Assembly: GCA_002299965.1 (NCBI GenBank)
Contig: DBOM01000062.1
Location: 16,977 to 80,976 of the forward strand
DNA from: Caldiserica bacterium UBA646
GTDB lineage: Bacteria; Caldisericota; Caldisericia; Caldisericales; Caldisericaceae
Length of the DNA: 64,000 nt
Direction of reading: 5' to 3'
Shown here: piece after piece, positions 16,189 through 25,306 of the stretch
Numbering within the stretch: position 1 is the stretch's first letter
Layout: each line of letters begins with the position of its first letter
Notes under the pieces: model-generated
Databases searched by the model: none
What the model saw: only the letters and a program-made list of their open reading frames with translations
Told to the model about the DNA's origin: nothing
Position numbers and translations under genes: made by a program

Positions 16189-16662
16189 TCACTTCTCATC
16201 AAAAATATGCCCACAATATGGACATATTTTTGCGTCTTTATCTACCCTTTTTTTACACTCATCACAATATTTCTTTAACTGCGTAAAACATTTGGGGCAG
16301 TACATATAATCCGCACTAACTTCTTCTCCACATACCGGACATTTCTGTATTTCCTTACTCACCATTAACTCATAATAATTTCTCTGCAGTTGCATTAATT
16401 CCTTGTTTAATTTTTCTTCCTCAAGTTCCTCTTTTGTATAAGATGAGCGCACTATCATATAAAAAAGAAAAGGCAATATCCCACCAAAGAGAATTGTACA
16501 TATAGTCCACAAAAGGTTTTTCCCGCCACGAAGACTGCTATCACGATAAACATAAAATGCAAGAACGAATATGACAACAAGTGATCCTAATAAGAAAATC
16601 CCAAAATCAAGAGCACTTATCCATGGAAAACTTCCTCTTAAAAGATTCATTATATAGTTCAT
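16189..16662 (-). CDS. Membrane protein with two zinc ribbons, unknown function
   Basis: A 157-residue protein with membrane helices at about 17-37 and 48-68, a short coiled region (75-100) and two Cys4 zinc ribbons at the C-terminus: CPVCGEEV...YCPKC and YCDEC...ICPYCGH. Double zinc ribbons of this form occur in many small bacterial membrane proteins without known role. It sits 9 bases after folC and just ahead of rnfC, so it may be produced with the Rnf complex. A part in assembly would be a guess. Confidence 0.8.
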   Translation of the reverse strand: MNYIMNLLRGSFPWISALDFGIFLLGSLVVIFVLAFYVYRDSSLRGGKNLLWTICTILFGGILPFLFYMIVRSSYTKEELEEEKLNKELMQLQRNYYELMVSKEIQKCPVCGEEVSADYMYCPKCFTQLKKYCDECKKRVDKDAKICPYCGHIFDEK

Positions 16663-16671
16663 ATGCCAAAA

Positions 16672-18006
16672 TTATAACAAGTTTTTTGAAAAAACAAAAT
16701 AATTCATCAATTTTCTTATATAGGCAATAAGATATAACGATCCCGTAACACAGAGCAATCCATCGTTGCCAACATTTTTTTTTGCAAAAGCAAATGCTTT
16801 CCTTGGGTTTTTTTCCACTATAATTTTATCCTTCGGAATATATTTCCGAGCAATACTATTTAATTTTTCAACCTCAAGCCTCCTTGAATAGGAATTTGGT
16901 GTCTCGGTTAAAACAAACATTTCCCCAACAGACGCAAGAACAGAAAGTGTATCCTCTATATTCTTATCCTTTAACATCGAAAAAAGGAAAACAATTCGTT
17001 CGTTAAAAATATTCTTTAGGGATCGTACAAGTGCTTCGGAAGAAGCTCTATTGTGTGCTCCATCAAGAACAATGAAAGGATTTTCACTTACAATCTCTAA
17101 TCTCCCTGGCCAGAAACTTTTAGCCAATCCATTATATATATCCTTCTCGTTTATCCCATATCCCATATCTTTAAGCAAAAGCACAGTCTGTATTGCAGTA
17201 GATGCATTTTCTGCTTGATGGTAACCAATCAATGGAATAACAAGTTCTTTAAAATGCTTTTGAAAGATTGGAGAGTGAAAATCGAAAACAACGCCTTTAT
17301 CATTTTCTTTTACATCAGAAATAAAATAATCTTTTTCATATTCAAAACACTGTACCTTATTTCTTGAAGCCTCATTCGCAAGAATTTCAGAAACTGCTTT
17401 TTCCTGTCTTCCAATAACCAGAGGGACTCCCTTTTTAATAATGCCTGATTTTTCCATAGCAATCTCTTTGAGCGAATTTCCTAAAAACTTTTGATGATCA
17501 AAACTTATCTCGGTTATAATAGAAACAAGCGGATTTTTAATGATATTTGTAGCATCAAGTCTTCCCCCCATTCCTACTTCATATAAAGCCATATCAACTC
17601 TCTTTTCTAAAAAATAAATAAAAGATGCAATTGTGAAAGTCTCAAATGTAGAAGGCGTATTTTCCACAGAAATTATCTTATAGATTTTTCTCAGGTTATC
17701 TAAGATAAGAGAAAACTCATAAGGTGTTATGAGATGCCCATTTACAGAAATCCTTTCGTTAGTATTAATTAAAGATGGCGATGTAAATGCTCCTACTCTC
17801 AATTTTTCTCTCAAAATAAATGAAAGAAAAGAGAGAGTAGAACCTTTTCCTTTCGTGCCCGCAATATGAACAGTTTTTAGTAAATCTTGAGGATTACCTA
17901 TCCCTCCAAGAATGTTTTCCATTCTATCAAAACCAAATTGCAACCATATTTTTTTATTTCTGTTTAAACAATATGTATAATCTAAAGAGCGTGAATAAGA
18001 AAACAT
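16672..18006 (-). CDS. folC: Folylpolyglutamate synthase / dihydrofolate synthase
   Basis: The 444-residue protein belongs to the Mur-ligase superfamily branch FolC. The P-loop is GTKGKGST near residues 50-57. The central domain has the FolC-type YEVGMGGRLDATN motif near residues 140-152, and ITEISFDHQKFLG follows. It adds glutamates to folates in the cytoplasm with ATP. The ATG abuts the TAG of valS with no gap, so it is probably translated by coupling. Some bacteria use one enzyme for both dihydropteroate and folate substrates; which applies here cannot be told. Confidence 0.95.
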   Translation of the reverse strand: MFSYSRSLDYTYCLNRNKKIWLQFGFDRMENILGGIGNPQDLLKTVHIAGTKGKGSTLSFLSFILREKLRVGAFTSPSLINTNERISVNGHLITPYEFSLILDNLRKIYKIISVENTPSTFETFTIASFIYFLEKRVDMALYEVGMGGRLDATNIIKNPLVSIITEISFDHQKFLGNSLKEIAMEKSGIIKKGVPLVIGRQEKAVSEILANEASRNKVQCFEYEKDYFISDVKENDKGVVFDFHSPIFQKHFKELVIPLIGYHQAENASTAIQTVLLLKDMGYGINEKDIYNGLAKSFWPGRLEIVSENPFIVLDGAHNRASSEALVRSLKNIFNERIVFLFSMLKDKNIEDTLSVLASVGEMFVLTETPNSYSRRLEVEKLNSIARKYIPKDKIIVEKNPRKAFAFAKKNVGNDGLLCVTGSLYLIAYIRKLMNYFVFSKNLL

Positions 18007-20649
18007 CTATGCCTCTAAATCTTTAAGATGCTCCAATATTAAAACATACTCTCTTCCTGCTTCTTCCAGTCTATCCCTGTCCTTTTTTATTACTTCTGGC
18101 GGTGCTTTCTTAAGATAAGATTCATTGTATAATCTTCCTGTGATTTTTTTCCTCTCGGTTCCTAAAGATTCAAGTTTTTCGTTAAGACGTTTCTTTTCTT
18201 TCTCAACATCGATCTCAGTAGCAACATGTAAATATAATGTTGTTCCAGACACAACACTTTTTACAGTTCGAGATGGCTTAGAGTTTGTAAATCCTATATC
18301 ACTCAAAAAAGCAATCTGCATAATTTTTGTTTTTTCTTGTAAAAGAAGTTTTTTTTGTTCATCATCCTCTGTCCTAAAGGAAACTTTAATCAACCGAGTA
18401 GTTGGAATATCAAATTCTGCCTTCAGATTTCTAATGCTTCTTACAGCAGAAAAGATGAACTCTGCCTTTTCCTCTGACTCCTTATCAATTTTCCCCTCGT
18501 CATAATCAGGAAAATCCGCTACAATAAGAGCTTTTTCTCTATGCGGAAGATAAGAGAATATTTCTTCTGTAACAAACGGAATAAAAGGATGAAGCATCTT
18601 CAAAATTTTATTCAATGCATCCCACAAAAGAAACTGTGCTTCTTCTTTCCTTACTTTATCATTGCCATAAAGACGAATTTTACAAATCTCTATATACCAG
18701 TCACAGAATTCTTTCCAGACAAAATCATATAATTCTCTAGAAGCCTCGCCTAACTCGTACCGAGAAAGAAGCTCTGCTTGTCGTTTAAGAACACGGTTCA
18801 GCTTACTTTGCAGCCATATATCCTCAAGTTCCAAATGAATATTCTTACTATCAAATTTAAGCGGATCAAATTCTTCTAAGTTCATGACAACAAATCTAGA
18901 TGCATTCCATACTTTATTCACAAAATTTCTACTTGCAGTGAGTTTTTCATCAGAAAGATTTATATCTTGTCCACCTGTTGTACTGAGATAAGCCATTGTA
19001 AAACGCAGTGCATCTGTACCATATTTATTAATTATATCTATAGGATCTATGTTGTTTTCCAAAGACTTGCTCATTTTTTTCCCTTTTTCATCCCTTACTA
19101 AACCGTGAAGCAAAACAGTGTCAAAAGGTTTATTTCCCATAAATATTAAACCACTCATAATCATTCTTGCCACCCAGAAAAAAAGGATATCGTATCCGGT
19201 AACAAGCAACGTAGTCGGGTAATAATAATTTAAGTTAATAGTTTTTCCCGGCCAACCCAATGTCGCAAAAGGCCACAAGGCAGCAGAAAACCATGTATCC
19301 AGCACATCTTCATCTTGAACAATATTAGCGCTCTCACACTTTGTACATTTTTTTACCTCTTCTCTTGATACAATTACTTCACCACAATCCTTGCAATAAT
19401 ACGCAGGAATTCGATGACCCCACCAAAGCTGTCTACTTATACACCAATCTCTTATGTTATTCAGCCAGTCATAATAAACTTTTTCCCACTTGGATGGAGT
19501 AATTTTTATGTTTCCATTTTTCACTGCCTGTAATGCTTTATCTGCAGCCATCCCCATTTTAATAAACCACTGCTTTGAAAGAATAGGTTCCACAATAGTG
19601 TCGCAGCGTTGACAATGTCCCACAGAGTTTTTGTAGCCCTCTTCTTTTACAAGGTAGCCAGCATCTTTCAAATCTTTTATTAAGACGTTTCTGCATTCCA
19701 TCACTGTAAGACCTAAATATTTATCAGGTACATTGAACATCTTTCCTTCCCCATTTATGATATTAACAAATGGAAGATCATGCCTTTTGGCGATTTCAAA
19801 ATCATCAGTAGAGTGAGAAGGAGTAACTTTTACAGCACCTGTACCAAATTCTTTGTTCACCTCTTTATCACTCACAATAGGAATCTCTCTACCAACTAAA
19901 GGAAGTATAATTGTTTTGCTAACAAGTTTTTTATATCTATTATCATCGGGAGACACAGCAACTGCAGTATCCCCTAACATTGTCTCGGGTCGTGTTGTAG
20001 CAACAACAATTCCATTATCAGCATCTTCCTTCAATGGATATTTAATATAATATAACTTACTTTTTGAAGTTTCATACTCGACTTCGATGTCAGAAAGTGC
20101 CGTATGGCAGTGAGGACACCAATTTATAATTCTCTCGCCTCTGTAAAGTAGGCCTTTTTCATAATACCAGACAAACGCCTCTTTAACAGCTTCTTTATAT
20201 CTGTCATCCAGTGTAAAACGCAGTTTGCTCCAATCTGCAGAAACTCCCAATCTCTTTAACTGTGTAAGAATAGTTCCCCCATATTTTTCCTTCCATTTCC
20301 AAATTTCCTCCACAAATTTATCTCGTCCAAGATCGCTTTTCTTGATACCTTTTGCAAGCAATTCCCTTTCGACAACTGCCTGGGTCGCAATACCAGCATG
20401 ATCCATTCCTGGAAGCCAAAGTGTTTCCTTACTATTCATTCTGTTAAAACGAACACAAATATCTTGAATAGTAAAATTTAATGCATGCCCTGTATGAAGC
20501 CTACCAGTTATATTCGGAGGAGGCATCATTATCACAAAAGGAATTTTGTCAGGATTGGGGGTAGAACAAAAAAATTTATTTTCTTCCCAAAATTTATATA
20601 TTCGCTCTTCTACTTTGCCAGGCACATAAGCTTTATCCATATCTACCAT
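18007..20649 (-). CDS. valS: Valyl-tRNA synthetase
   Basis: The 880-residue class I synthetase has PPPNITGRLHTGHALN (HIGH region, near residue 50) and KMSKS (near 525). A CP1 editing insert lies around residues 190-330, and the C-terminal coiled coil with the valS-type tail is present. A CxxC..CxxC zinc element (YCKDCGEVI...CTKCES) is in the catalytic core. GTGAGGAG precedes the ATG at 20649. It is the second gene after the PPC-domain protein, 19 bases away. Confidence 0.97.
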   Translation of the reverse strand: MVDMDKAYVPGKVEERIYKFWEENKFFCSTPNPDKIPFVIMMPPPNITGRLHTGHALNFTIQDICVRFNRMNSKETLWLPGMDHAGIATQAVVERELLAKGIKKSDLGRDKFVEEIWKWKEKYGGTILTQLKRLGVSADWSKLRFTLDDRYKEAVKEAFVWYYEKGLLYRGERIINWCPHCHTALSDIEVEYETSKSKLYYIKYPLKEDADNGIVVATTRPETMLGDTAVAVSPDDNRYKKLVSKTIILPLVGREIPIVSDKEVNKEFGTGAVKVTPSHSTDDFEIAKRHDLPFVNIINGEGKMFNVPDKYLGLTVMECRNVLIKDLKDAGYLVKEEGYKNSVGHCQRCDTIVEPILSKQWFIKMGMAADKALQAVKNGNIKITPSKWEKVYYDWLNNIRDWCISRQLWWGHRIPAYYCKDCGEVIVSREEVKKCTKCESANIVQDEDVLDTWFSAALWPFATLGWPGKTINLNYYYPTTLLVTGYDILFFWVARMIMSGLIFMGNKPFDTVLLHGLVRDEKGKKMSKSLENNIDPIDIINKYGTDALRFTMAYLSTTGGQDINLSDEKLTASRNFVNKVWNASRFVVMNLEEFDPLKFDSKNIHLELEDIWLQSKLNRVLKRQAELLSRYELGEASRELYDFVWKEFCDWYIEICKIRLYGNDKVRKEEAQFLLWDALNKILKMLHPFIPFVTEEIFSYLPHREKALIVADFPDYDEGKIDKESEEKAEFIFSAVRSIRNLKAEFDIPTTRLIKVSFRTEDDEQKKLLLQEKTKIMQIAFLSDIGFTNSKPSRTVKSVVSGTTLYLHVATEIDVEKEKKRLNEKLESLGTERKKITGRLYNESYLKKAPPEVIKKDRDRLEEAGREYVLILEHLKDLEA

Positions 20650-20667
20650 AATAATCTCCTCACAAAC

Positions 20668-21093
20668 TTAAGCAAGAAACAGGCCCAACAACCCATTCTC
20701 TTCTTTTTTTCGTATAAGCAAGATATTGTCTAATTTCTGTAAAAAAATCTCCCCTGTATTGTTTATCTGTCCTTTAATAAAATGTCCGCCAATGAGTTTG
20801 TGATCCTTAAGAGCTAGTGCGGTGTGAAGATGAATAATTGGATCTCCATCATTCTCCGTTGTGCTAATATTTCCTTGCAAAGAAACAAGTTCGACAGGAT
20901 CTTTAATGCTCTTTGTAAGATATTCATTCCCATCCCAGTAACCTATCTCTACATTTCGCAACATACCTATCCCGTTCAATATAATGCCAGATTCAACTTT
21001 GTAGTTCTTGCACACAGTTTTCAAGGATTCCAATAAATCTTCTCCATCTTGTAATCTCACGCCAAGCATTACTTTACCTTCTTTTATAATCAT
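20668..21093 (-). CDS. PPC/DUF296 domain protein
   Basis: A 141-residue single-domain PPC (DUF296) protein. The metal-binding histidine set is visible in HLHTALALKDHKLIGGH (about residues 87-103). In plants the domain is fused to AT-hooks; in bacteria stand-alone forms have unknown function and a trimeric fold. TTAGGAGG precedes the ATG. It is first in the operon behind a near-consensus promoter. It could act as a DNA-binding regulator or as an enzyme, and the sequence does not decide. Confidence 0.88.
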   Translation of the reverse strand: MIIKEGKVMLGVRLQDGEDLLESLKTVCKNYKVESGIILNGIGMLRNVEIGYWDGNEYLTKSIKDPVELVSLQGNISTTENDGDPIIHLHTALALKDHKLIGGHFIKGQINNTGEIFLQKLDNILLIRKKEENGLLGLFLA

Positions 21094-21141
21094 GATGCCT
21101 CCTAACTCATTTACTTCATATATTATATTTTTTGCTTATCT

Positions 21142-21169
21142 ATTATATAGATATATAGTATGAAGTCAA
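21142..21169 (-). promoter_or_regulatory. Promoter for PPC-valS-folC-rnf transcription unit
   Basis: On the minus strand TTGACT (21169-21164), a 16-base spacer and TATAAT (21147-21142) are nearly perfect sigma-70 elements. No other promoter or strong terminator was found before rnfC, so transcripts may run on through the rnf genes. Confidence 0.85.
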
Positions 21170-21251
21170 TTTGAGAACCGCATTAAATTATTTATAGTAA
21201 TATTCTACAGTGGTTTAACTTGTATTCCAGGGCCTTTCAAAATAAATAGGC

Positions 21252-21279
21252 TTGACTTGTATCAAAAGTTGAGTAGAAT
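21252..21279 (+). promoter_or_regulatory. Promoter for tRNA(CAU) and following genes
   Basis: TTGACT (21252-21257), a 16-base spacer and TAGAAT (21274-21279) end 16 bases before the tRNA. Divergent from the PPC promoter. Confidence 0.8.
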
Positions 21280-21295
21280 ATGATTGCATATGGAC

Positions 21296-21370
21296 GGGCC
21301 CGTAGCTCAACGGCGGAGCAGTTGGCTCATAACCAATTGGTTCCTGGTTCGAATCCAGGCGGGCCCACCA
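21296..21370 (+). tRNA. tRNA with CAU anticodon (Met elongator or Ile2)
   Basis: The cloverleaf is complete. Acceptor GGGCCCG pairs with CGGGCCC, the D-arm is GCTC/GAGC, the anticodon arm is GTTGG CTCATAA CCAAT, and the T-arm is CCTGG TTCGAAT CCAGG. A discriminator A and an encoded CCA close it. The 1-72 pair is G-C and the anticodon stem lacks the three G-C pairs of an initiator, so it is not the initiator. CAU then means elongator Met, or Ile2 after lysidine modification. Confidence 0.95.
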
Positions 21371-21388
21371 TTTAGACGGAGGTTGTTA

Positions 21389-22105
21389 ATGTACATAAAA
21401 ATGCTTTGGGATTTTGAACAAAAAGAAAAAAAGGTAAAAAATAAAGAACACCGCATTGAAGAAATTGGAACAGAAGTTCAAATTTTAAACGAAATAAGCA
21501 AGTTAGAAGAGGAGATAAAAGCAATTAAATCTGCAAAAGATGGATTCCTCAAGCGGAAAAATGAGATTGAAATAGAAGTAGAAGAAAACGAATCCCAATT
21601 AGAACACGTTTCCTCATTGATAAAAGGAAATAAATTAAAGACAAGTAAAGAGCTAAAAACAGCAAAAAAAACAGAAGAGTCGCTTATTGCAAAGCAAAAT
21701 GAATTAAAAAAGAATTTAGAGTTCATGACTACTGAAATAAGTGAGAAAGATGAGCTTGTTGAAGAACTTGGTAAAAAAATTGAAAAAATGAAAGAAACAA
21801 TTGTGCAGATGAAAAAAGAGCGAAAAAAGCTTGAAAAAGAATTAAAATCAGAAGTAAAAATATTGAATGAAGAATTTGTAAAACTAAAAGAGGTAATTCC
21901 ACAAATTATCATTCAAAAATATGAAATGATAAAAGAAAATTACCCTGAAGAAACAATTGCAACGACAGATCATGGATTTTGCAAAAATTGTGGAGTACAA
22001 CTTCCCCTGGAAATAGCAGAAGAATTGAAAAAGGGAGAAGGGGATAAAATTATTCAGTGCGAAGTATGCGGAAAGATTTTATACTATCCTGAAGAACTAA
22101 AATAA
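21389..22105 (+). CDS. C4-type zinc-ribbon coiled-coil protein (zf-RING_7 family)
   Basis: I start at ATG 21389, which has GGAGG seven bases upstream and gives 238 residues. A longer frame from 21284 would run through the tRNA. Most of the protein is a long coiled coil (about residues 10-185) and the end is a C4 zinc ribbon (CKNCG...CEVCG). Members of this DUF164 family are common and often lie beside rnpB. A role in nucleic-acid binding is suspected but unproven. It shares a transcript with the tRNA before it and RNase P RNA two bases after its stop. Confidence 0.9.
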   Translation: MYIKMLWDFEQKEKKVKNKEHRIEEIGTEVQILNEISKLEEEIKAIKSAKDGFLKRKNEIEIEVEENESQLEHVSSLIKGNKLKTSKELKTAKKTEESLIAKQNELKKNLEFMTTEISEKDELVEELGKKIEKMKETIVQMKKERKKLEKELKSEVKILNEEFVKLKEVIPQIIIQKYEMIKENYPEETIATTDHGFCKNCGVQLPLEIAEELKKGEGDKIIQCEVCGKILYYPEELK

Positions 22106-22107
22106 AT

Positions 22108-22442
22108 CCCTAAGTAAGGAAGATGATCGCAAGATGCATAATGCATCTTGAGGAAAGTCCGGACTTCATGGAGGTAAGGTGCCTGGGAAACCCAGGCAGG
22201 GGCGACCCTAGGGAAAGTGCCACAGAAAACAAACCGCTGAGAAATCAGTAAGGGTGAAAAGGTAGCGTAAGAGACTACCGCCATCTTCAGTAATGAAGGT
22301 GGGCATGGTAAACCCCACCTGAAGCAAGGCCAAATAGGATGGTAGGACACCTCCACCAAAAACCATCGGGTTGGCTGCATAGATAAATGATCATCGCCTC
22401 TCTACGTGAGGGGACAGAATCCGGCTTATTCCTTGCTTAGGG
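22108..22442 (+). ncRNA. rnpB: RNase P RNA, class A
   Basis: The conserved elements are present in order: GAGGAAAGTCCGGACT, a CACAGAAAACAAACCGC-type block, the GGGTGAAAAGGTAGCGTAAGAG region, and near the 3' end GGACAGAATCCGGCTTA. The ends pair as P1: CCCTAAGTAAGGA (22108-22120) with TCCTTGCTTAGGG (22430-22442). It is the catalytic RNA that trims tRNA 5' ends. Mature ends may lie a few bases inside the stated limits. Confidence 0.95.
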
Positions 22443-22451
22443 ATTTTTTTT
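22430..22451 (+). terminator. Terminator formed by RNase P P1 3' strand and T run
   Basis: The 3' strand of P1 is followed by A and eight Ts (22444-22451). The long-range P1 pairing may serve as terminator, although it does not form a local hairpin. Readthrough to rsmH is possible. Confidence 0.45.
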
Positions 22452-22480
22452 AAATATTAGATAATGTTATACTTATAACA

Positions 22481-23359
22481 ATGATGAAAATATACCACAC
22501 ACCTGTTTTAATAAATGAAGTTATAGACCTTCTCGACATTAGGAAAGAAGACATCGTTATAGATTGCACCGTAGGAGAAGGCGGACATAGCGAGAAAATT
22601 CTCTCGCTTGTCAATAAATTTGGACATTTATATGGCATAGACAGAGATAAAGAAGCTTTAGATACAGCAAAAAAAAGACTATCTTTGATTGGAACCAATT
22701 TCACTCTAATACATGGCAATTTCGCTAATCTACTAAATATTGCAAAAGAGCATAACATCGCTAGAGTAAATAAAATAATTGTTGATTTAGGAATCTCTTC
22801 ATTACAAATAGAAATAGAAGAAAGAGGTTTTAGCTTTAAAAGAGAAGGTCCCTTGGATATGAGGATGAATCGAGAGGAAAGAACAACAGCACTAGAAATA
22901 ATAAATAGCTTTCCTGAATGTGAAATAGCCGACATAATATATAAATATGGAGAAGAACGGTTCTCAAGAAAAATAGCAAAAAAAATTGTAAATTACAGGA
23001 AATCGAAAACGATAAAAACGACAACAGAACTTGCAGAAATAATAAAAAAAGCGTACCCGCATAAGTGGCAGAAAATCCACCCTGCTACCAGGACATTTCA
23101 AGCCCTAAGGATTGAAGTCAACAAAGAACTGGAAAATCTTGAAAAGTTTTTAGAAAGCTTCCCGCAAATCTTAGCTAAAAATGGACGAATTGCAATTATC
23201 TCGTACCACTCTCTAGAAGACAGACCTATAAAAACATATTTCAAGCAGAATGAGAAGCTCCATATTCTTAACAAAAAAGTAATAAAACCGACACCTGAAG
23301 AAATATCTCAAAATCCTCGATCGAGAAGCGCAAAGCTAAGAGGAGCTGAAAAATTATGA
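22481..23359 (+). CDS. rsmH: 16S rRNA (cytosine(1402)-N(4))-methyltransferase
   Basis: The 292-residue protein matches RsmH/MraW: HTPVLINEVIDLL at the N-terminus, DCTVGEGGHSEKIL as the SAM loop and SYHSLEDR near the C-terminus. It methylates 16S rRNA and commonly opens the division cluster. The frame starts ATGATG at 22481, and either ATG could be used. There is no ribosome-site match, and a TATACT at 22468-22473 would put the start site at or near the ATG, so a leaderless message is possible. The stop overlaps ftsL by 4 bases. Confidence 0.95.
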   Translation: MMKIYHTPVLINEVIDLLDIRKEDIVIDCTVGEGGHSEKILSLVNKFGHLYGIDRDKEALDTAKKRLSLIGTNFTLIHGNFANLLNIAKEHNIARVNKIIVDLGISSLQIEIEERGFSFKREGPLDMRMNREERTTALEIINSFPECEIADIIYKYGEERFSRKIAKKIVNYRKSKTIKTTTELAEIIKKAYPHKWQKIHPATRTFQALRIEVNKELENLEKFLESFPQILAKNGRIAIISYHSLEDRPIKTYFKQNEKLHILNKKVIKPTPEEISQNPRSRSAKLRGAEKL

Positions 23360-23622
23360 AAAGATATTTATTACTTGTATTTATAGTTCTTTTACTTTTG
23401 GCATTATACGGGACAACTTACTTAAAAACAATCAGATTAGAGAAATTAAAAGAAACGCTTGGCGCCCAAGTATCTGTTTTGCAGTCAAAAAATGAGGATC
23501 TTAACGTAAAACTTCTCGACAAAAGTTCACCGCTTGAAATTGATAAATTAGCACGTGGAAAATATGAGATGAAAGAGCCTGACTCTTTTTATATAATAGA
23601 AATTAATGCTAATGGAAAATAA
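23356..23622 (+). CDS. ftsL: FtsL-like cell division protein
   Basis: A small 88-residue protein with one N-terminal membrane helix (about 4-19) and a short coiled segment (24-50). This is the layout of FtsL/DivIC, which hold the divisome together outside the membrane. Identity rests on size, topology and place between rsmH and the class B PBP gene, since sequence is weakly conserved in this family. Overlaps the PBP gene by 17 bases. Confidence 0.75.
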   Translation: MKRYLLLVFIVLLLLALYGTTYLKTIRLEKLKETLGAQVSVLQSKNEDLNVKLLDKSSPLEIDKLARGKYEMKEPDSFYIIEINANGK

Positions 23623-25306
23623 GGAAGAAAAATTCATTCAAAAGCTGTCTCTTTTATTTCTCATTATTGTGTTTCTTTTTGGAGCAATATTCATAAAACA
23701 TTTATTTATGGGAGTGATAAACAGGGAGGCATATATTGCAGAAATTGGTTCTCAGCTTGATTTTGGCACCATATTGATTAAAGCAGAAAGGGGAGAAATC
23801 GTAGATAGAAACAATGTACCTTTAGCTCTAAGCAAAGATACATGGGAATTAGATATAAACCCATCTGAGCTCAGTGAAGAAGATAAAAAATCTGCACTAA
23901 GTAAAATACCTAAAATATTGGAAATCGATGAGGGGAAATTTTATTCCCTTTTGAAAGATCAGTCTGTATACGTAAGAATCAGCACTTCACTTGATGATGA
24001 GCAAAAAAATGCAATTAAATCTCTCAATATAAAAAATGGCGTAGCAATTACGCCTACAAAAAAAAGGGTCTACCCGTATAATTCGTTAGCGTCAAACCTC
24101 ATTGGATTTATAGGAACAGATGAACAAGGCCTGAGTGGACTAGAATACAAATTTGACAGTTATCTAAAAGGAATTGATGGAAGCCTATATTTCCCGTCAA
24201 ATTCAAATAAGCCAATACTCCCAGGCTACTCAACATTTGCAATAGATTCCCAAAAAGGCAATACGGTGCAACTGACTATAGATGTTAATATACAATACCA
24301 AATTGAAAAAAATCTCGTAGAGACTATCCAGGAAACAAACGCAAAAAGTGGAGTTGTAATTGTAATGAACCCCAAAACAGGAGAAATCTTGGGCATGGCA
24401 TCATATCCTAATTTTAACCCAAATAATCTTGCTGAAATAAACAATAACAATGTGATAAATAGAGCAATCCAGATAAATTATGAGCCTGGCTCCGTACTAA
24501 AACCAATAATTGCTGCAGCAGCTTTAGAAGAAGAAACACTCCGCACGGATGAAGATTTTTATTGCAAAGGATACCTAAACGTAAAAGATAGAGTCCTGCA
24601 CTGCTGGCAAACTCACGGAGAAGAACATGGGTTAAACGAAATTATGAGAAATTCCTGCGATGTAGCCTTTATAGAAATAGGCCTCAATTTAGGAAAAACC
24701 AAATTATATAATTACTTGACAAAATTTGGGTTTGGTAGACCTACAAATATCGAACTGCCCGGAGAAGAAAAAGGAATTCTGGCTGACGTAGAAAATGTAG
24801 GAGATGTAGAACTTGCAACAATGTCCTTTGGACAAGGTATAGCAGTAACGCCAATGCAGTTAATCACAGCTTTTTCCGCAATCGCAAACAATGGAATAGA
24901 AATGAAACCTACTATAATTAAAAAAATAACAGACCATAATAACAATGTAATTTATAATTTTTCACCGACAGCAAAAAAAACGGTACTTTCCCCAAAAGTT
25001 GCAAATGAAGTAATGGATGCATTGGAGGCAGTAGTATCTGACAAGGGAGTACCACAGGCAAAAATAGAAGGATACGCAATAGCAGGGAAAACAGGAACAG
25101 CACAAAAACCCTCTCAAGATGGCGGATACTCGAATACTAAATTAATCTACAGTTTTTGTGGTATCGTACCCGCAAATGATCCTGAGGTCGTAATCCTCAC
25201 AATAATCGAAGAGACAGAAGAACCCGGTTATTCCCTTTATATAGCAGCACCACTCTTTCAAAAAATTGCATCTTTTATTATAAAATATTTGAGGATACCT
25301 CAATGA
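23606..25306 (+). CDS. ftsI: Class B penicillin-binding protein (FtsI-type transpeptidase)
   Basis: The 566-residue protein has a membrane anchor at about 12-34, a PBP dimer domain and a transpeptidase domain with Ser296 in SVLK, Ser350-Cys-Asp (SxN motif variant) and Lys495-Thr-Gly. The Asp at the third SxN place occurs in some elongasome PBP2 proteins. No PASTA domains follow. By place it is the septal enzyme. The start is uncertain by two residues (ATG at 23606 or 23612). Confidence 0.92.
   Translation: MLMENKEEKFIQKLSLLFLIIVFLFGAIFIKHLFMGVINREAYIAEIGSQLDFGTILIKAERGEIVDRNNVPLALSKDTWELDINPSELSEEDKKSALSKIPKILEIDEGKFYSLLKDQSVYVRISTSLDDEQKNAIKSLNIKNGVAITPTKKRVYPYNSLASNLIGFIGTDEQGLSGLEYKFDSYLKGIDGSLYFPSNSNKPILPGYSTFAIDSQKGNTVQLTIDVNIQYQIEKNLVETIQETNAKSGVVIVMNPKTGEILGMASYPNFNPNNLAEINNNNVINRAIQINYEPGSVLKPIIAAAALEEETLRTDEDFYCKGYLNVKDRVLHCWQTHGEEHGLNEIMRNSCDVAFIEIGLNLGKTKLYNYLTKFGFGRPTNIELPGEEKGILADVENVGDVELATMSFGQGIAVTPMQLITAFSAIANNGIEMKPTIIKKITDHNNNVIYNFSPTAKKTVLSPKVANEVMDALEAVVSDKGVPQAKIEGYAIAGKTGTAQKPSQDGGYSNTKLIYSFCGIVPANDPEVVILTIIEETEEPGYSLYIAAPLFQKIASFIIKYLRIPQ

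Noticed and set aside
21284..21388. Upstream extension of the zinc-ribbon gene across the tRNA
   Set aside because: The tRNA cloverleaf is complete, and GGAGG fits the downstream ATG at 21389.
22084..22380. A 98-residue minus-strand frame
   Set aside because: It lies over the RNase P RNA and reflects that RNA's composition, not a gene.
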